DNA of 64,000 nucleotides from CAYNKA01 sp964397655 (GCA_964397655.1 CAYNKA010000003.1:124001-188000); one strand, 5' to 3'; numbered from the stretch's first letter, positions 18,423-27,120 are shown. A program made the numbers and translations. Notes: generated by a model not told the origin, from the letters alone.

Positions 18423-19445
18423 CTAATGCCTGGAAGCGCTCGACCGTATCGCGGCGACGACCGGTGCGGCTTCGGGCGAAACGATGTAATCGTAGGTGGT
18501 CTCGGGGACCAGGTTCCTCAACTTCGGGAAGTCGCCGGACCTGATGAGGTCCCTGACCTCCGAGGCGCTCACCGCGCGGCCCCCGAAGGCGAGACGCGGT
18601 ATTTCAACGACTTCGACGCCGCGCGGAGGCAGTACCGCCGCGAGCACGCGGTTGTACTCCCGCGTCGTTTCGCAGTACGGCTCCTCGCCGACGTAGCGCG
18701 AGGCGATCCCGAGCTCCGGCGCGATGTGGCGGGCGAAGATCTCGGCGTCGAGCGAGGCCTGCGACCGCACGAGATCGGCCTCGCGGGTGAAGTACGCGGG
18801 AAAGGTGAGGCTCGATATCACGTACCTTCCCCCCGGAACGACCAGGACCCGCTCCATGTCCGCAGACCCCTTCCTGACGAGGTCGAGCCGGACCTTGAAC
18901 GGAAAGAGGGAACGGTCCTCCTCCACGACGATGACGTAGAGCCGCCGTCCGCCCGCTGCTGCGGCCTCCAGGAGACGCCGATGCCCGAGGGTGAAGGGAT
19001 TGCAATTCACCACGACGGCGGCCGCTCCGTCGGGCCCGCCGCCGCGAATTCCGCGGAGCATCTTTCTGTACTCCTCGATCCCTCCCGAACCCCATTCGAG
19101 AAGGGCCGCATGAGGTCTCGCCTCCGCCACGGGCCTGAAGCCGAGGGACTCGAATTTCTCCGCCTCCTCCGGCCTGGTGAAGACGCTGAGGCGTTTCGAA
19201 CCGCGGACCTCCACCGCGTGCTTGACGAGTTCGCTCACGACCGCCGCGGCGAGCCCCTCCCCCCGCCTGCCCGGCGTCACGCCGATCCCCTGCAGGACCT
19301 CTCCCACGAGGCAGCCGCAGGCGACCATCTCCTCTCCCTCGAAGAAGCCCACGGTCCAGTCCGGATTCCCGGGGACCGCAAGGCCCAAGGACTCGAGGAA
19401 GGGAGCGAGCTCCACCGCATCGAATATTTCACGTTTCACCACCAT
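18423..19445 (-). CDS. citC: [Citrate (pro-3S)-lyase] ligase
   Basis: Activates citrate lyase by ATP-dependent acetylation of the CitD arm. The 340-residue protein has an N-terminal GNAT-like domain (about 1-125, QGIGVTPGRRGEGLAA near 52) and a C-terminal nucleotidyltransferase domain with NCNPFTLGHRRLLE near 147 and a C-terminal ISASEVRDL-like segment, here VSASEVRDLIRSG. Length is normal. It is the first gene of the leftward cit run, with a sigma-70-like promoter about 95 bases upstream. A GGGGAGG lies somewhat far (about 12 bases) from the ATG. Confidence 0.93.
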   Translation of the reverse strand: MVVKREIFDAVELAPFLESLGLAVPGNPDWTVGFFEGEEMVACGCLVGEVLQGIGVTPGRRGEGLAAAVVSELVKHAVEVRGSKRLSVFTRPEEAEKFESLGFRPVAEARPHAALLEWGSGGIEEYRKMLRGIRGGGPDGAAAVVVNCNPFTLGHRRLLEAAAAGGRRLYVIVVEEDRSLFPFKVRLDLVRKGSADMERVLVVPGGRYVISSLTFPAYFTREADLVRSQASLDAEIFARHIAPELGIASRYVGEEPYCETTREYNRVLAAVLPPRGVEVVEIPRLAFGGRAVSASEVRDLIRSGDFPKLRNLVPETTYDYIVSPEAAPVVAAIRSSASRH

Positions 19446-19538
19446 CGGAACCCCGGCCTCCCCGAATTCGGGAATCCCGCCGTCGACGATCCCCGGAGCA
19501 GCCCGGCGAACCTCCGCACGGACGGCGTTCTCCGTCCC

Positions 19539-19567
19539 ATTCTAAAACTCCCTCGGGGAGAACACAA
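19539..19567 (-). promoter_or_regulatory. Sigma-70-type promoter of the citrate lyase operon
   Basis: Read leftward, TTGTGT at 19567-19562 and TAGAAT at 19544-19539 are spaced by 17 bases. The -10 matches five of six consensus bases and the -35 three. The start point would fall near 19532, giving a leader of about 90 bases before citC. Confidence 0.5.
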
Positions 19568-19606
19568 GCGCCGGAGGACTCCGGCGGGAGACTCCGGCGG
19601 AAACCC

Positions 19607-19635
19607 TTGTTGAGACGCGTAGAATGCGATACACT
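19607..19635 (+). promoter_or_regulatory. Sigma-70-type promoter for the corA leader transcript
   Basis: TTGTTG (19607-19612) and TACACT (19630-19635) are 17 bases apart, four of six matches each. Transcription would begin near 19642, about 30 bases before the small reading frame and 185 bases before corA. Confidence 0.55.
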
Positions 19636-19672
19636 GGGAGAGACCGTAATCCTGAACAATCGTGAGGAGGAA

Positions 19673-19762
19673 ATGATGTCGGACCCCGACGGCGGCAGTA
19701 GACGCACTAACCGTTCTCATCGTCCTTTCATCACGAACCAGAGGATCACCCGCCGCGGCTGA
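19673..19762 (+). CDS. Possible 29-residue leader peptide upstream of corA
   Basis: A short frame MMSDPDGGSRRTNR... ends in ITRRG and TGA. It begins with two adjacent ATG codons 2-4 bases after a strong GAGGAGG ribosome site and lies right behind a promoter-like pair. It is rich in Arg and contains one Pro after Asp and another after Arg. Its stop is 64 bases before the corA start. Mg2+ transporter genes in other bacteria are controlled by translation of short leader frames (mgtL and corL in Salmonella), so this is a candidate sensor peptide. No homology is claimed; it may be non-functional. Confidence 0.45.
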   Translation: MMSDPDGGSRRTNRSHRPFITNQRITRRG

Positions 19763-19826
19763 AGGGCCGAAACAGGGTTTTCTCCGAGATCCGTGAGGAC
19801 GACAGACCAACTCGAGGAGAAGCCCT

Positions 19827-20747
19827 ATGACGACGATCATCCAAAGTATTTTTCAGAGGATCGAAACCCAGCCGGTGGCGGCCTGGGAGAACCTCATCTT
19901 TCCCTCGCAGGAGGAGCTCAGGCTCCTGGCCGAGAGGTTCGACATCAATCTCGAAAGCCTCCAGGACATCCTCGACACCGACGAGCAGTCCAGGGTCGAA
20001 CGGGAGGATTCCTACCTGCTCATCATCATGCGGGTGCCGGTGTACCGGCCCGACCAGGAGATCCCCTACTGCACGGTGCCCCTCGGCGTCGTCTTCGCGG
20101 GGAATACGGTCATCACGATCTGTTCGGTCGAGAACGAAGTGGTGGACGACCTTGCGCGCAACAAGGTGAGGAGTTTCTCGCTCACGACCCGAAGCTGCTT
20201 CATCATCCACCTCATCATGAGGTCCGCCACGTACTATCTTCGATACCTCAAGGAAATCAACCGGAAGACCTCCCAGATCGAAAAGGACCTCCAGCTCTCG
20301 ATCAAGAACAACGAACTCATCCAACTCCTCAACCTCCAGAAATCCCTCGTGTACTTCACGACCTCGCTCAAGTCGAACGAACTCCTCATGGAGAAGCTCC
20401 GGAAAGCGACCTTCTTCACCTTCAACGAGGACGAATACGACCTTCTCGAGGACGGCCTCACCGACAACAAGCAGGCCATCGAAATGGCGAACATCTACAG
20501 CAACATCCTCGCCGGCATGATGGACGCCTTCGCATCGGTCATTTCGAACAATCTCAACGTGGTCATGAAACGGCTCACCATCATCAACCTCTTCCTCATG
20601 GTGCCGACCCTGACGACGAGCATCTTCGGCATGAACGTCCGCCTGCCGTTCTCGGACTCCGCCTGGACCTTCCACATCCTCATGGGCGCATCCTTCGTCG
20701 TTGCTATCGGAGGGGTCTTTCTCCTCCGGCGCGCGAAATTCTACTGA
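19827..20747 (+). CDS. corA: CorA-family divalent cation (Mg2+/Co2+) channel
   Basis: Pentameric inner-membrane channel for Mg2+ and related ions. The 306-residue protein has a long cytoplasmic N-terminal domain with helical coiled segments (about 120-240). Two C-terminal transmembrane helices (about 250-270 and 283-302) follow, with the selectivity motif GMN (in SIFGMNV near 271) between them. GAGGAG precedes the ATG. Upstream lie a promoter and a short leader frame, suggesting cation-responsive control. No partner gene follows; trmJ faces it tail to tail. Confidence 0.93.
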   Translation: MTTIIQSIFQRIETQPVAAWENLIFPSQEELRLLAERFDINLESLQDILDTDEQSRVEREDSYLLIIMRVPVYRPDQEIPYCTVPLGVVFAGNTVITICSVENEVVDDLARNKVRSFSLTTRSCFIIHLIMRSATYYLRYLKEINRKTSQIEKDLQLSIKNNELIQLLNLQKSLVYFTTSLKSNELLMEKLRKATFFTFNEDEYDLLEDGLTDNKQAIEMANIYSNILAGMMDAFASVISNNLNVVMKRLTIINLFLMVPTLTTSIFGMNVRLPFSDSAWTFHILMGASFVVAIGGVFLLRRAKFY

Positions 20748-20768
20748 ACACCCCTCACGGGATGGATC

Positions 20769-21479
20769 TCATTCCCCGGCCCGTGCAACGAGCCTTTCCA
20801 GTTCCGCGCAGAGGGAGTGGAGGAGCTTGAGGTCGTCCAGGCCGAGGACCGAAATCCTTTCCAGGAGCCGCCCGCCCACGAGATCCCCCTTCGGGAATCC
20901 GAGGGCCGGGAGGAGCCGTTCGACCCGCCGTTTGAGAGCCCTGAAAGCCGCCTCTCCTCCGCTGTCCCCGTCGATTTCCCCGGAATCCGGCATCGCAAGG
21001 TCCGAACGCGGGGCCAGGACGTACGCGTAGACCATGACGGATTGCCCGAGATTGAGCGATGGGTAGGCCGAGGCCATGGGAATCGAGGAGAGGCAGTCGC
21101 AGAGCCCGAGTTCGTCGTTGGAGAGCCCGCTCTCCTCCCTGCCGAACACCAGGGCGGCGCGACGCACCGAGTCCCCCTTCCGCTCGAGCAGGTCGAGCGT
21201 CTCCTCCGGCGTATGGTATTCGTGCCTCCGTCCCCTGCGTCGCGCCGTCGTGCCGATCACGAAATCGCAGTCCGCGACCGCCTCCTCGAGCCGTCCGTAG
21301 AATCCCGCGCCCTCGAGCACGTCGCGGGAGCCGTGAGCGATCCACGCGGCCTTCTCCTCGTTCCGGAAATCGGAACCCACCAGGCGAAGGCCGGAAAAGC
21401 CCATGGTCTTGAGGGCGCGGGCCGCGGCGCCGACGTTCTCGGGAACCGCGGGATCCGCCAACACGAAGACGATTTCCAT
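20769..21479 (-). CDS. trmJ: tRNA 2'-O-methyltransferase TrmJ-like (SPOUT)
   Basis: SPOUT methyltransferase expected to methylate the ribose of tRNA nucleotide 32 with S-adenosylmethionine. The 236-residue protein has PENVGAAARALKTMG near 13, ALVFGREESGLSNDEL near 109 and the knotted SAM site SSIPMASAYPSLNLGQSVMV near 130. This order and the length, with a C-terminal helical extension from about 170, fit TrmJ better than TrmH. It is a single leftward gene between corA and the flavin oxidoreductase. Confidence 0.87.
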   Translation of the reverse strand: MEIVFVLADPAVPENVGAAARALKTMGFSGLRLVGSDFRNEEKAAWIAHGSRDVLEGAGFYGRLEEAVADCDFVIGTTARRRGRRHEYHTPEETLDLLERKGDSVRRAALVFGREESGLSNDELGLCDCLSSIPMASAYPSLNLGQSVMVYAYVLAPRSDLAMPDSGEIDGDSGGEAAFRALKRRVERLLPALGFPKGDLVGGRLLERISVLGLDDLKLLHSLCAELERLVARAGE

Positions 21480-21579
21480 GACGCCATCCTACAGGAAACA
21501 GGCCTCTGCGACAAAGCCCCTCGGGAGGGGATTTGAAAAACGTCGGATTCTCCGTTACGATGTGGATGAGGAGCGAAAC

Positions 21580-22692
21580 ATGTCGCGATTGTTCGAACCG
21601 AGCACCATAAATTCCCTGAAGCTTCCGAACCGCCTCGTGAGATCGGCCACCTACGAAGGCATGGCGAACCCGGACGGGTCGTGCACGGAAGCCCTCACGA
21701 GAAAAATGGAGGAACTCGCCGAGGGAGGCGTGGGCCTGATCGTCACGAGCCACGCCTTCGTGAGTCCCGAAGGCCGGGCCAGGCCCTTCCAGCTCGGGGT
21801 GCACGACGACGCCATGACGAACGGCCTCGGGAAGATGGCGGAGGCGGTGCGGGCGAAAGGAGCCAGGATCCTGCTGCAACTCGCCCACGGAGGCGTCCAG
21901 GCGGACGTGAACGCCGAGGGTCTCGCCGCGATGGGTCCCTCGGATTTCGAACGTCCGGACAAGGTCAGGGCGCGGGAAATGACCGCCTACGACATCCTCA
22001 GACTCCACACGGCGTACGAGGAGTCGGCGAGGCGGGCTCAGGATGCAGGCTTCGACGGGGTCCAGATCCATGCGGCGCATAATTATCTCCTGAGCGAGTT
22101 CCTGTCGCCCTTCTTCAACAGGAGGACGGACGCCTACGGGGGAAGCCTGGAGAACCGGGCCAGGTTCCTCGTGGAAACCGCGGCCGCGATAAGGAGGAAG
22201 ACAGGCAGGAACTTCACGATCCTCGTCAAGATCAATTCCGAGGACTTCCGGCCGGACGGGCTCCGGCGAGAAGAGACCTTCCGGGTAGCGGGAATGCTCG
22301 CGGAGGCGGGGATCGACGCCGTGGAGATGAGCGGGGGCGGCCCGTACTCCGGGAACGTGATCCCGAGCCGCAAGGGAATGCTCAAGACGGAGGACGAGGA
22401 AGTATACTACCGGGAGGCGGCAGTCGCCTTCAAGAAGGAAGTCGACCTTCCTCTCGTGCTCGTCGGCGGAATAAGGTCCTTCGGCGTGGCCGAGAGTCTC
22501 GTCGAGAGCGGCACGGCGGATTACGTGGCGCTGAGCAGGCCCCTCATAAGGGAGCCCCGCCTCGCCGGGCGCTGGCGGGACGGAGACCGCGCCCGTTCGA
22601 CCTGCATCTCCTGCAATCTCTGCTACGTGCCCATCCTCGAGGGAAAGGGAATGTACTGCGAGGCCGAGGCGAGGGAAAGGGCCCGAGGATAG
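21580..22692 (+). CDS. NADH:flavin oxidoreductase, old yellow enzyme family
   Basis: FMN-dependent TIM-barrel reductase of alpha,beta-unsaturated carbonyl compounds. The ATG at 21580 is chosen because GAGGAG lies just upstream; the longer frame is read-through of non-coding sequence. The 370-residue protein has LPNRLVRSATYEGMA near 16, LQLAHGG near 93, IHAAHNYLLSEFLSPFFNRR near 163, a YGGSLENR segment and a C-terminal CISCNLCYVPILEGKGMYC cysteine cluster. It is the single barrel only, without the iron-sulfur and second flavin domains of dienoyl-CoA reductases. Substrate unknown. Confidence 0.88.
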   Translation: MSRLFEPSTINSLKLPNRLVRSATYEGMANPDGSCTEALTRKMEELAEGGVGLIVTSHAFVSPEGRARPFQLGVHDDAMTNGLGKMAEAVRAKGARILLQLAHGGVQADVNAEGLAAMGPSDFERPDKVRAREMTAYDILRLHTAYEESARRAQDAGFDGVQIHAAHNYLLSEFLSPFFNRRTDAYGGSLENRARFLVETAAAIRRKTGRNFTILVKINSEDFRPDGLRREETFRVAGMLAEAGIDAVEMSGGGPYSGNVIPSRKGMLKTEDEEVYYREAAVAFKKEVDLPLVLVGGIRSFGVAESLVESGTADYVALSRPLIREPRLAGRWRDGDRARSTCISCNLCYVPILEGKGMYCEAEARERARG

Positions 22693-22729
22693 AACGCCCG
22701 CCAGGACGGAGGTCCCGTCCGGGCCTCCC

Positions 22730-23770
22730 TCAATCCATGAGTCGTATCTGCACTTTGACGCTCTCGGGCCTCGGGGCCTTCGCGTAATCGAAGGCCTCGA
22801 TCGCCCGTTCGAAGGGGTAGACGTCGGTGATCATGGGCTTCACGTCGATCGCCCCCGAATCCAGGAGCGCGAGGGCCTTCGGGTAAACGTGGGCGTAGCG
22901 GAAGACGTGCTCCACCCCGATCTCCCTCGCCTGCGCCGCGGCCACGTCGTAGGGCACCGGATCGATGGGAATGCCCACGAGCACGAGCCTTCCCCCGGGA
23001 CAGGGAAGCGTGAGAAGGGAGGCGTACACCGCCGGGCTTCCGCTGCACTCGAACACCTCGTCCGCCCCCCATCCGTCGGTTTCCTTCCGCACGCGTTTGC
23101 CGAGGTCCTCGCTCTTCGGATTCACCGTCACGATCCTCCGGTCCATGGAGGCGAGGATAGCGAGTTTCCTGTCCTGGACGTCGCTCACGACGACCTTGCC
23201 GCAGCCTCCCCCGAGGGCGGCGAGGGCGGTGACCATGCCGATCGTGCCCGCACCGATCACGAGGGCCGTGTCGCCGGGCCTTATCCTCGCCTTGGTCGCC
23301 GCATGGAGCCCCACCGCGAGCGGTTCTACGAGAGCGCCCTCGCCGAAGCTCACCGATTCCGGCAGCCTGAAGGTGAAATCCGCGGGATGGATCACCTCCT
23401 CCCTGAGGCATCCGTGGACGGGCGGCGTGGCCCAGAACCTCACCTTGGGATCGAGATTGTACATCCCCAGCCTCGTCGCCCTGCTCGAGGGATCCGGCAC
23501 GCCGGGCTCCATGCAGACCCGGTCACCGGCTCTGAGATGCCCGACCTCGCGGCCCGCCTCCAGCACGACGCCCGAGGCCTCGTGGCCCAGGATCATCGGA
23601 GCCTCGACGATGAAGGGCCCAATCCTCCCGTATTCGTAGTAATGGACGTCGCTTCCGCAGACACCGACGGTGTGCACCGCGATCCGAACGTCGCGCGGTC
23701 CCAGTTTCTCGCGGGGATCCACGTCACGGATCGACAGCCTTCCTTTTTCTTCGAGTACCAACGCTTTCAT
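22730..23770 (-). CDS. Zinc-dependent medium-chain polyol dehydrogenase (xylitol dehydrogenase-like)
   Basis: NAD(P)-dependent oxidation of a sugar alcohol such as xylitol, sorbitol or threitol. In the 346-residue protein, VCGSDVHYYEYGRIG near 37 and ILGHEASGVV near 60 carry catalytic-zinc ligands. The Rossmann motif GAGTIGMV lies near 172. The region EPGVPDPSSRATRLGMYNLDP keeps the xylitol-dehydrogenase pattern and lacks the four cysteines of the structural zinc lobe. It stands alone, but a sugar-phosphate module lies a few kilobases to the right, so polyol catabolism is plausible. Confidence 0.86.
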   Translation of the reverse strand: MKALVLEEKGRLSIRDVDPREKLGPRDVRIAVHTVGVCGSDVHYYEYGRIGPFIVEAPMILGHEASGVVLEAGREVGHLRAGDRVCMEPGVPDPSSRATRLGMYNLDPKVRFWATPPVHGCLREEVIHPADFTFRLPESVSFGEGALVEPLAVGLHAATKARIRPGDTALVIGAGTIGMVTALAALGGGCGKVVVSDVQDRKLAILASMDRRIVTVNPKSEDLGKRVRKETDGWGADEVFECSGSPAVYASLLTLPCPGGRLVLVGIPIDPVPYDVAAAQAREIGVEHVFRYAHVYPKALALLDSGAIDVKPMITDVYPFERAIEAFDYAKAPRPESVKVQIRLMD

Positions 23771-23841
23771 CTCATCACCTCGCTTTTTCCGGTGATCTCA
23801 GCTTATATCGACTTCGACGCACTGAAAAGCGTTTTTTCCGG

Positions 23842-23847
23842 TATAAT
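23842..23847 (+). promoter_or_regulatory. Consensus -10 box abutting the PHP-helicase start (possible leaderless mRNA)
   Basis: A perfect TATAAT ends 6 bases before the ATG at 23854, where transcription would be expected to begin. No Shine-Dalgarno sequence is seen before that ATG. No good -35 lies at 16-18 bases; GCACTG is the hexamer at 17. The layout suggests a leaderless transcript. Confidence 0.45.
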
Positions 23848-23853
23848 TCCCCC

Positions 23854-26800
23854 ATGAAATTCATCGCGGACTTCCACATCCACTCGCGTTTCTCCGTGGC
23901 GACGAGCCCGAAGCTCACGCCCGAGATCCTCGACCGCTGGGCGCTCATCAAGGGGATCCGCGTCCTCGGGACCGGGGACTTCACCCATCCGGGCTGGTTC
24001 GAGGAACTCGAAGCGAAACTCGTCCCGGCGGAGGAGGGCCTTTTCACGCTCGAGGAGAAGGCGCGGCGGGACGCGGGACGAGACCCCTACGTCATGGGGC
24101 TCCCGGTCCCCGCAGCCGAAGGCGACGAAGACCGAAGGACGCGCTTCGTGCTCAGCGCGGAGATCAGCACGATCTATTCGGCGGACGGCAGGGTGAGGAA
24201 GGTGCACCACGTCCTTCTCGCGCCGGGCTTCGAGGAGGTCGGAAGGATAAGGGCGCGCCTCGCGAAGATCGGAAACCTCGCCGCGGACGGCAGGCCCATC
24301 CTCGGCCTCGATTCCCGCGACCTCCTCGAGATCGTGCTCGAGGCGTCGGAGGACTGCGTCCTGGTTCCGGCCCACGTCTGGACGCCCTGGTTCTCCGCCC
24401 TCGGCGCCAAGTCGGGCTTCGATTCGATCGCCGAGGCCTACCGCGACCTCGCGGACCGCATCTTCGCGGTTGAAACCGGCCTCTCGAGCGACCCGCCGAT
24501 GAACTGGCTCTGCAGCCGCCTCGACCCCTATGCGATCATCTCAAATTCCGACGCCCATTCCCCCGAGAACCTCGGAAGGGAGGCCAACGTCTTCGACTGC
24601 GAACTTTCCTATCCCGCCGTCGTCTCGGCCCTGAAGAGCGCGGCGAAAGACGGCACCGCCGGGGACGGAGGATTCCCCGGCAGAGGCTTCCTCGGCACCT
24701 ACGAGTTCTTCCCGGAGGAGGGCAAGTACCACTTCGACGGCCATCGGAAATGCGGCGTGAAGTTCGCGCCCGTGGAAACGGCTGCTCACGGAGGGATCTG
24801 CCCGAAATGCGGCAAACCGCTTACCGAGGGCGTCGCGAGACGGGTCGCGGAGCTGGCCGACCGGACGGATCCGCTCGAGCGGCCCGGACGCCGGGATTTC
24901 CGATCTCTCATCCCGCTCAAGGAGATCCTCGCGGAACTCCTCGGCACGGGGCCCTCGTCCAAGACGGTGGCCGCCCGTTACGGCGCGATCGTGCGGAAGG
25001 GAGGGTCGGAACTCGCGATCCTCGCCGAACTTCCCCTCGAGGAGGTCGCCGGGGCGGGCGGACGCGGACTCGCCGAGGCCGTCGGGCGAATGAGGGAGCG
25101 GAGGGTCTACGTCGACGAAGGCAGCGACGGGGAATACGGGACCATCAGGGTCTTCGCGCCGGGAGAAAAGCCCTGCTCCTCCGCGGAGGACGGATTCCTC
25201 CTGGAAGAGCGGGCAGCCGCGATGCCCCCGGCGAGAGCGCTCCTCGACTTCGAGCCCGGTCCGCGGAGCCGAGGATCCGGCGCCGGAAAGGCCGATCAAT
25301 CGGCCGAGGACGAATCGAACGCGCCGGATCGTCCTTCGTTCGACGCCGACCAGCTCGAGGCGGTCGAACACGGCGGGGCGCCTCTCCTCGTGCTCGCGGG
25401 TCCCGGCACCGGGAAGACCCGGGTCCTCGCCGGGAGGATTGCCCGACTCGTCGAAAAGGGCGTTCCTCCCGAGAACTTCCTGGCCATAACCTTCACGAAC
25501 AAGGCGGCCGAGGAGATGAGAAGCCGTCTCGACGCCGCGCTCGGTCCCGAGAAGGCAGGGCTCGTCACGGTGAGGACCTTCCACGCATTCGCCCTGGACA
25601 TTCTGAGATCCCATCGCGAACGCCTCGGCAAGAACGCGGACTTCCTGCTCATCGGCGGGGAAGACAGGCTGCGCGTGATCCGGGACCTGCTCGTCCCCAG
25701 GCTCCGCGCCGAGGGGCGGCTTCCCGAGGGGACCGCGGTCTCCTCGCTCGCGAAGATGCTCTCCGCCTTCAAGCAGGGGATTTCCACTGCGGACGACGGC
25801 TTCGTCTGCGAACTCGCAGGGATGTACGGCGACGAGCTTCTCCGTCTCGACGCCTTCGACCTCGACGACCTCGTGCCGGCAGCCGCGGACCTTTTGGAAC
25901 AGGAGGGCGGAATCCTCGAGTCCTACAGGAACCGGTTCACCCGCGTCCTCGTGGACGAGTACCAGGACGTGAACGCGACGCAATGCCGACTTCTCCGACT
26001 CCTCTCTCCCCAGGGCGAGAACCTCACGGCCGTGGGAGATCCGAACCAGGCGATCTACGGATTCCGCGGCGCCGATCCCTCCCACATCCGCCGGTTCGGC
26101 GAGGACTACCCGAGTGCCGAAACCGTCGTCCTCGGGACGAGCTATCGTTGTCCGGAGGCCGTCCTCGCGGGGGCGGAGGCGGTCGTAGGGTCGACGACAC
26201 GGCCGAAGGGCGGATCGAAGGGGCGGAAGATCGGGATAGCGCGGTTTTCGAGCGACGCTGCGGAGGCGGAGTTCATCGCAAGGACCATCGAGGGCCTCTC
26301 GGGCGGCCTCCGCTTCTTCTCCATGGACAGCGGGATGGCCTCGGGACAGGAGGCGGGAATCGGCCTCGGCGGCGTGGCGGTACTCGTTCGTTCCTCCCGC
26401 CAGATGGAGCCCCTGGAAAAGGCCTTCAGGGACCACGCCGTTCCCTATGTCCGGGCGGGCGAGTCGTCGCGGCTGGCCGAGGGGCCCGCGGCGAGGATAC
26501 TCTCCTTCGCCGCCTACGCTCTGAGGCCCGAGAACCCCTTTCTGCGGGCCGTAGCCGAGGAAGTTTTCCCCGGTTTCGCGGCGGAACTTCCCCCCGGAGC
26601 CCTGGCGGCGCTCTCCGCGGCCGACGGCGCGCGGAGCTTCGTCGCCGGCCTCGTCGGCCTCCTCCGGCCGCGTCTCGGCGTCGACGCGGACGCAGTCCTG
26701 AAGACCATCCTCGACCGCACAGGACGGCTCGATCCCGCGGGCTTCCTCCGCGCCGCGGCCCTCGGGACCGCCCAGGACGACCTCTCCTACAGGACCGAGG

Positions 26801-27120
26801 CGGTGGCCCTTTCCACCATCCATGCGGCCAAGGGTCTCGAGTTCGACTGCGTCTTCATCACCGGATGCGAGGACGGCCTCGTCCCCTGTTCGCTCTTCGA
26901 GGACCGGCCCTGCGATCGCGACGAGGAAAGGAGGATTCTCTACGTGGGCATGACGAGGGCGAAGAAGCTCCTCATCCTCACCTCGGCGAGACGGAGATCG
27001 ATGTACGGCAGGGAACACCGCCTCGCGGAGAGCCCCTTCCTTTCGGATTTGGACGAGTTCGTTTCGGAACGGATCGAGACGGGAGAGAGGCCGCGGAATC
27101 CGCAGCTCGATCTCTTCTAG
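23854..27120 (+). CDS. Fusion of EndoQ-like PHP endonuclease and UvrD/PcrA-type helicase
   Basis: Probable DNA-repair enzyme of 1088 residues. Residues about 1-290 form a PHP domain like endonuclease Q: FHIHSRFS (7-14), GTGDFTHPGW near 40, VHHVLLAP, PAHVWTPW and NSDAHSP near 231. A small cysteine site follows (C300, C316, C319). From about 490 comes a superfamily 1 helicase: Walker A GPGTGKT near 516, FTNKAAEEM, DEYQD near 701, GDPNQAIYGFRG, TSYRC, STIHAAKGLEFD and YVGMTRAKKLL. EndoQ cleaves DNA 5' to deaminated bases; the helicase could then displace the strand. The helicase part is compact. Its TAG shares a CTAG with the stop of the opposing gntR gene. Confidence 0.9.
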   Translation: MKFIADFHIHSRFSVATSPKLTPEILDRWALIKGIRVLGTGDFTHPGWFEELEAKLVPAEEGLFTLEEKARRDAGRDPYVMGLPVPAAEGDEDRRTRFVLSAEISTIYSADGRVRKVHHVLLAPGFEEVGRIRARLAKIGNLAADGRPILGLDSRDLLEIVLEASEDCVLVPAHVWTPWFSALGAKSGFDSIAEAYRDLADRIFAVETGLSSDPPMNWLCSRLDPYAIISNSDAHSPENLGREANVFDCELSYPAVVSALKSAAKDGTAGDGGFPGRGFLGTYEFFPEEGKYHFDGHRKCGVKFAPVETAAHGGICPKCGKPLTEGVARRVAELADRTDPLERPGRRDFRSLIPLKEILAELLGTGPSSKTVAARYGAIVRKGGSELAILAELPLEEVAGAGGRGLAEAVGRMRERRVYVDEGSDGEYGTIRVFAPGEKPCSSAEDGFLLEERAAAMPPARALLDFEPGPRSRGSGAGKADQSAEDESNAPDRPSFDADQLEAVEHGGAPLLVLAGPGTGKTRVLAGRIARLVEKGVPPENFLAITFTNKAAEEMRSRLDAALGPEKAGLVTVRTFHAFALDILRSHRERLGKNADFLLIGGEDRLRVIRDLLVPRLRAEGRLPEGTAVSSLAKMLSAFKQGISTADDGFVCELAGMYGDELLRLDAFDLDDLVPAAADLLEQEGGILESYRNRFTRVLVDEYQDVNATQCRLLRLLSPQGENLTAVGDPNQAIYGFRGADPSHIRRFGEDYPSAETVVLGTSYRCPEAVLAGAEAVVGSTTRPKGGSKGRKIGIARFSSDAAEAEFIARTIEGLSGGLRFFSMDSGMASGQEAGIGLGGVAVLVRSSRQMEPLEKAFRDHAVPYVRAGESSRLAEGPAARILSFAAYALRPENPFLRAVAEEVFPGFAAELPPGALAALSAADGARSFVAGLVGLLRPRLGVDADAVLKTILDRTGRLDPAGFLRAAALGTAQDDLSYRTEAVALSTIHAAKGLEFDCVFITGCEDGLVPCSLFEDRPCDRDEERRILYVGMTRAKKLLILTSARRRSMYGREHRLAESPFLSDLDEFVSERIETGERPRNPQLDLF

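Larger units (their letters stand above)
19446..19826. other. Divergent intergenic region citC / corA
   Basis: About 380 bases. In order it holds the citC leader, the citC promoter, a perfect palindrome GCCGGAG-GA-CTCCGGC (19570-19585), a rightward promoter and a 29-codon reading frame before corA. The palindrome sits between the two opposed promoters, so one regulator could act on both. Confidence 0.5.

Noticed and set aside
22704..22720. GGACGG-N5-CCGTCC hairpin between the flavin oxidoreductase and polyol dehydrogenase genes
   Set aside because: A short stem with no T-run on either side. Such stems are expected often in GC-rich DNA.
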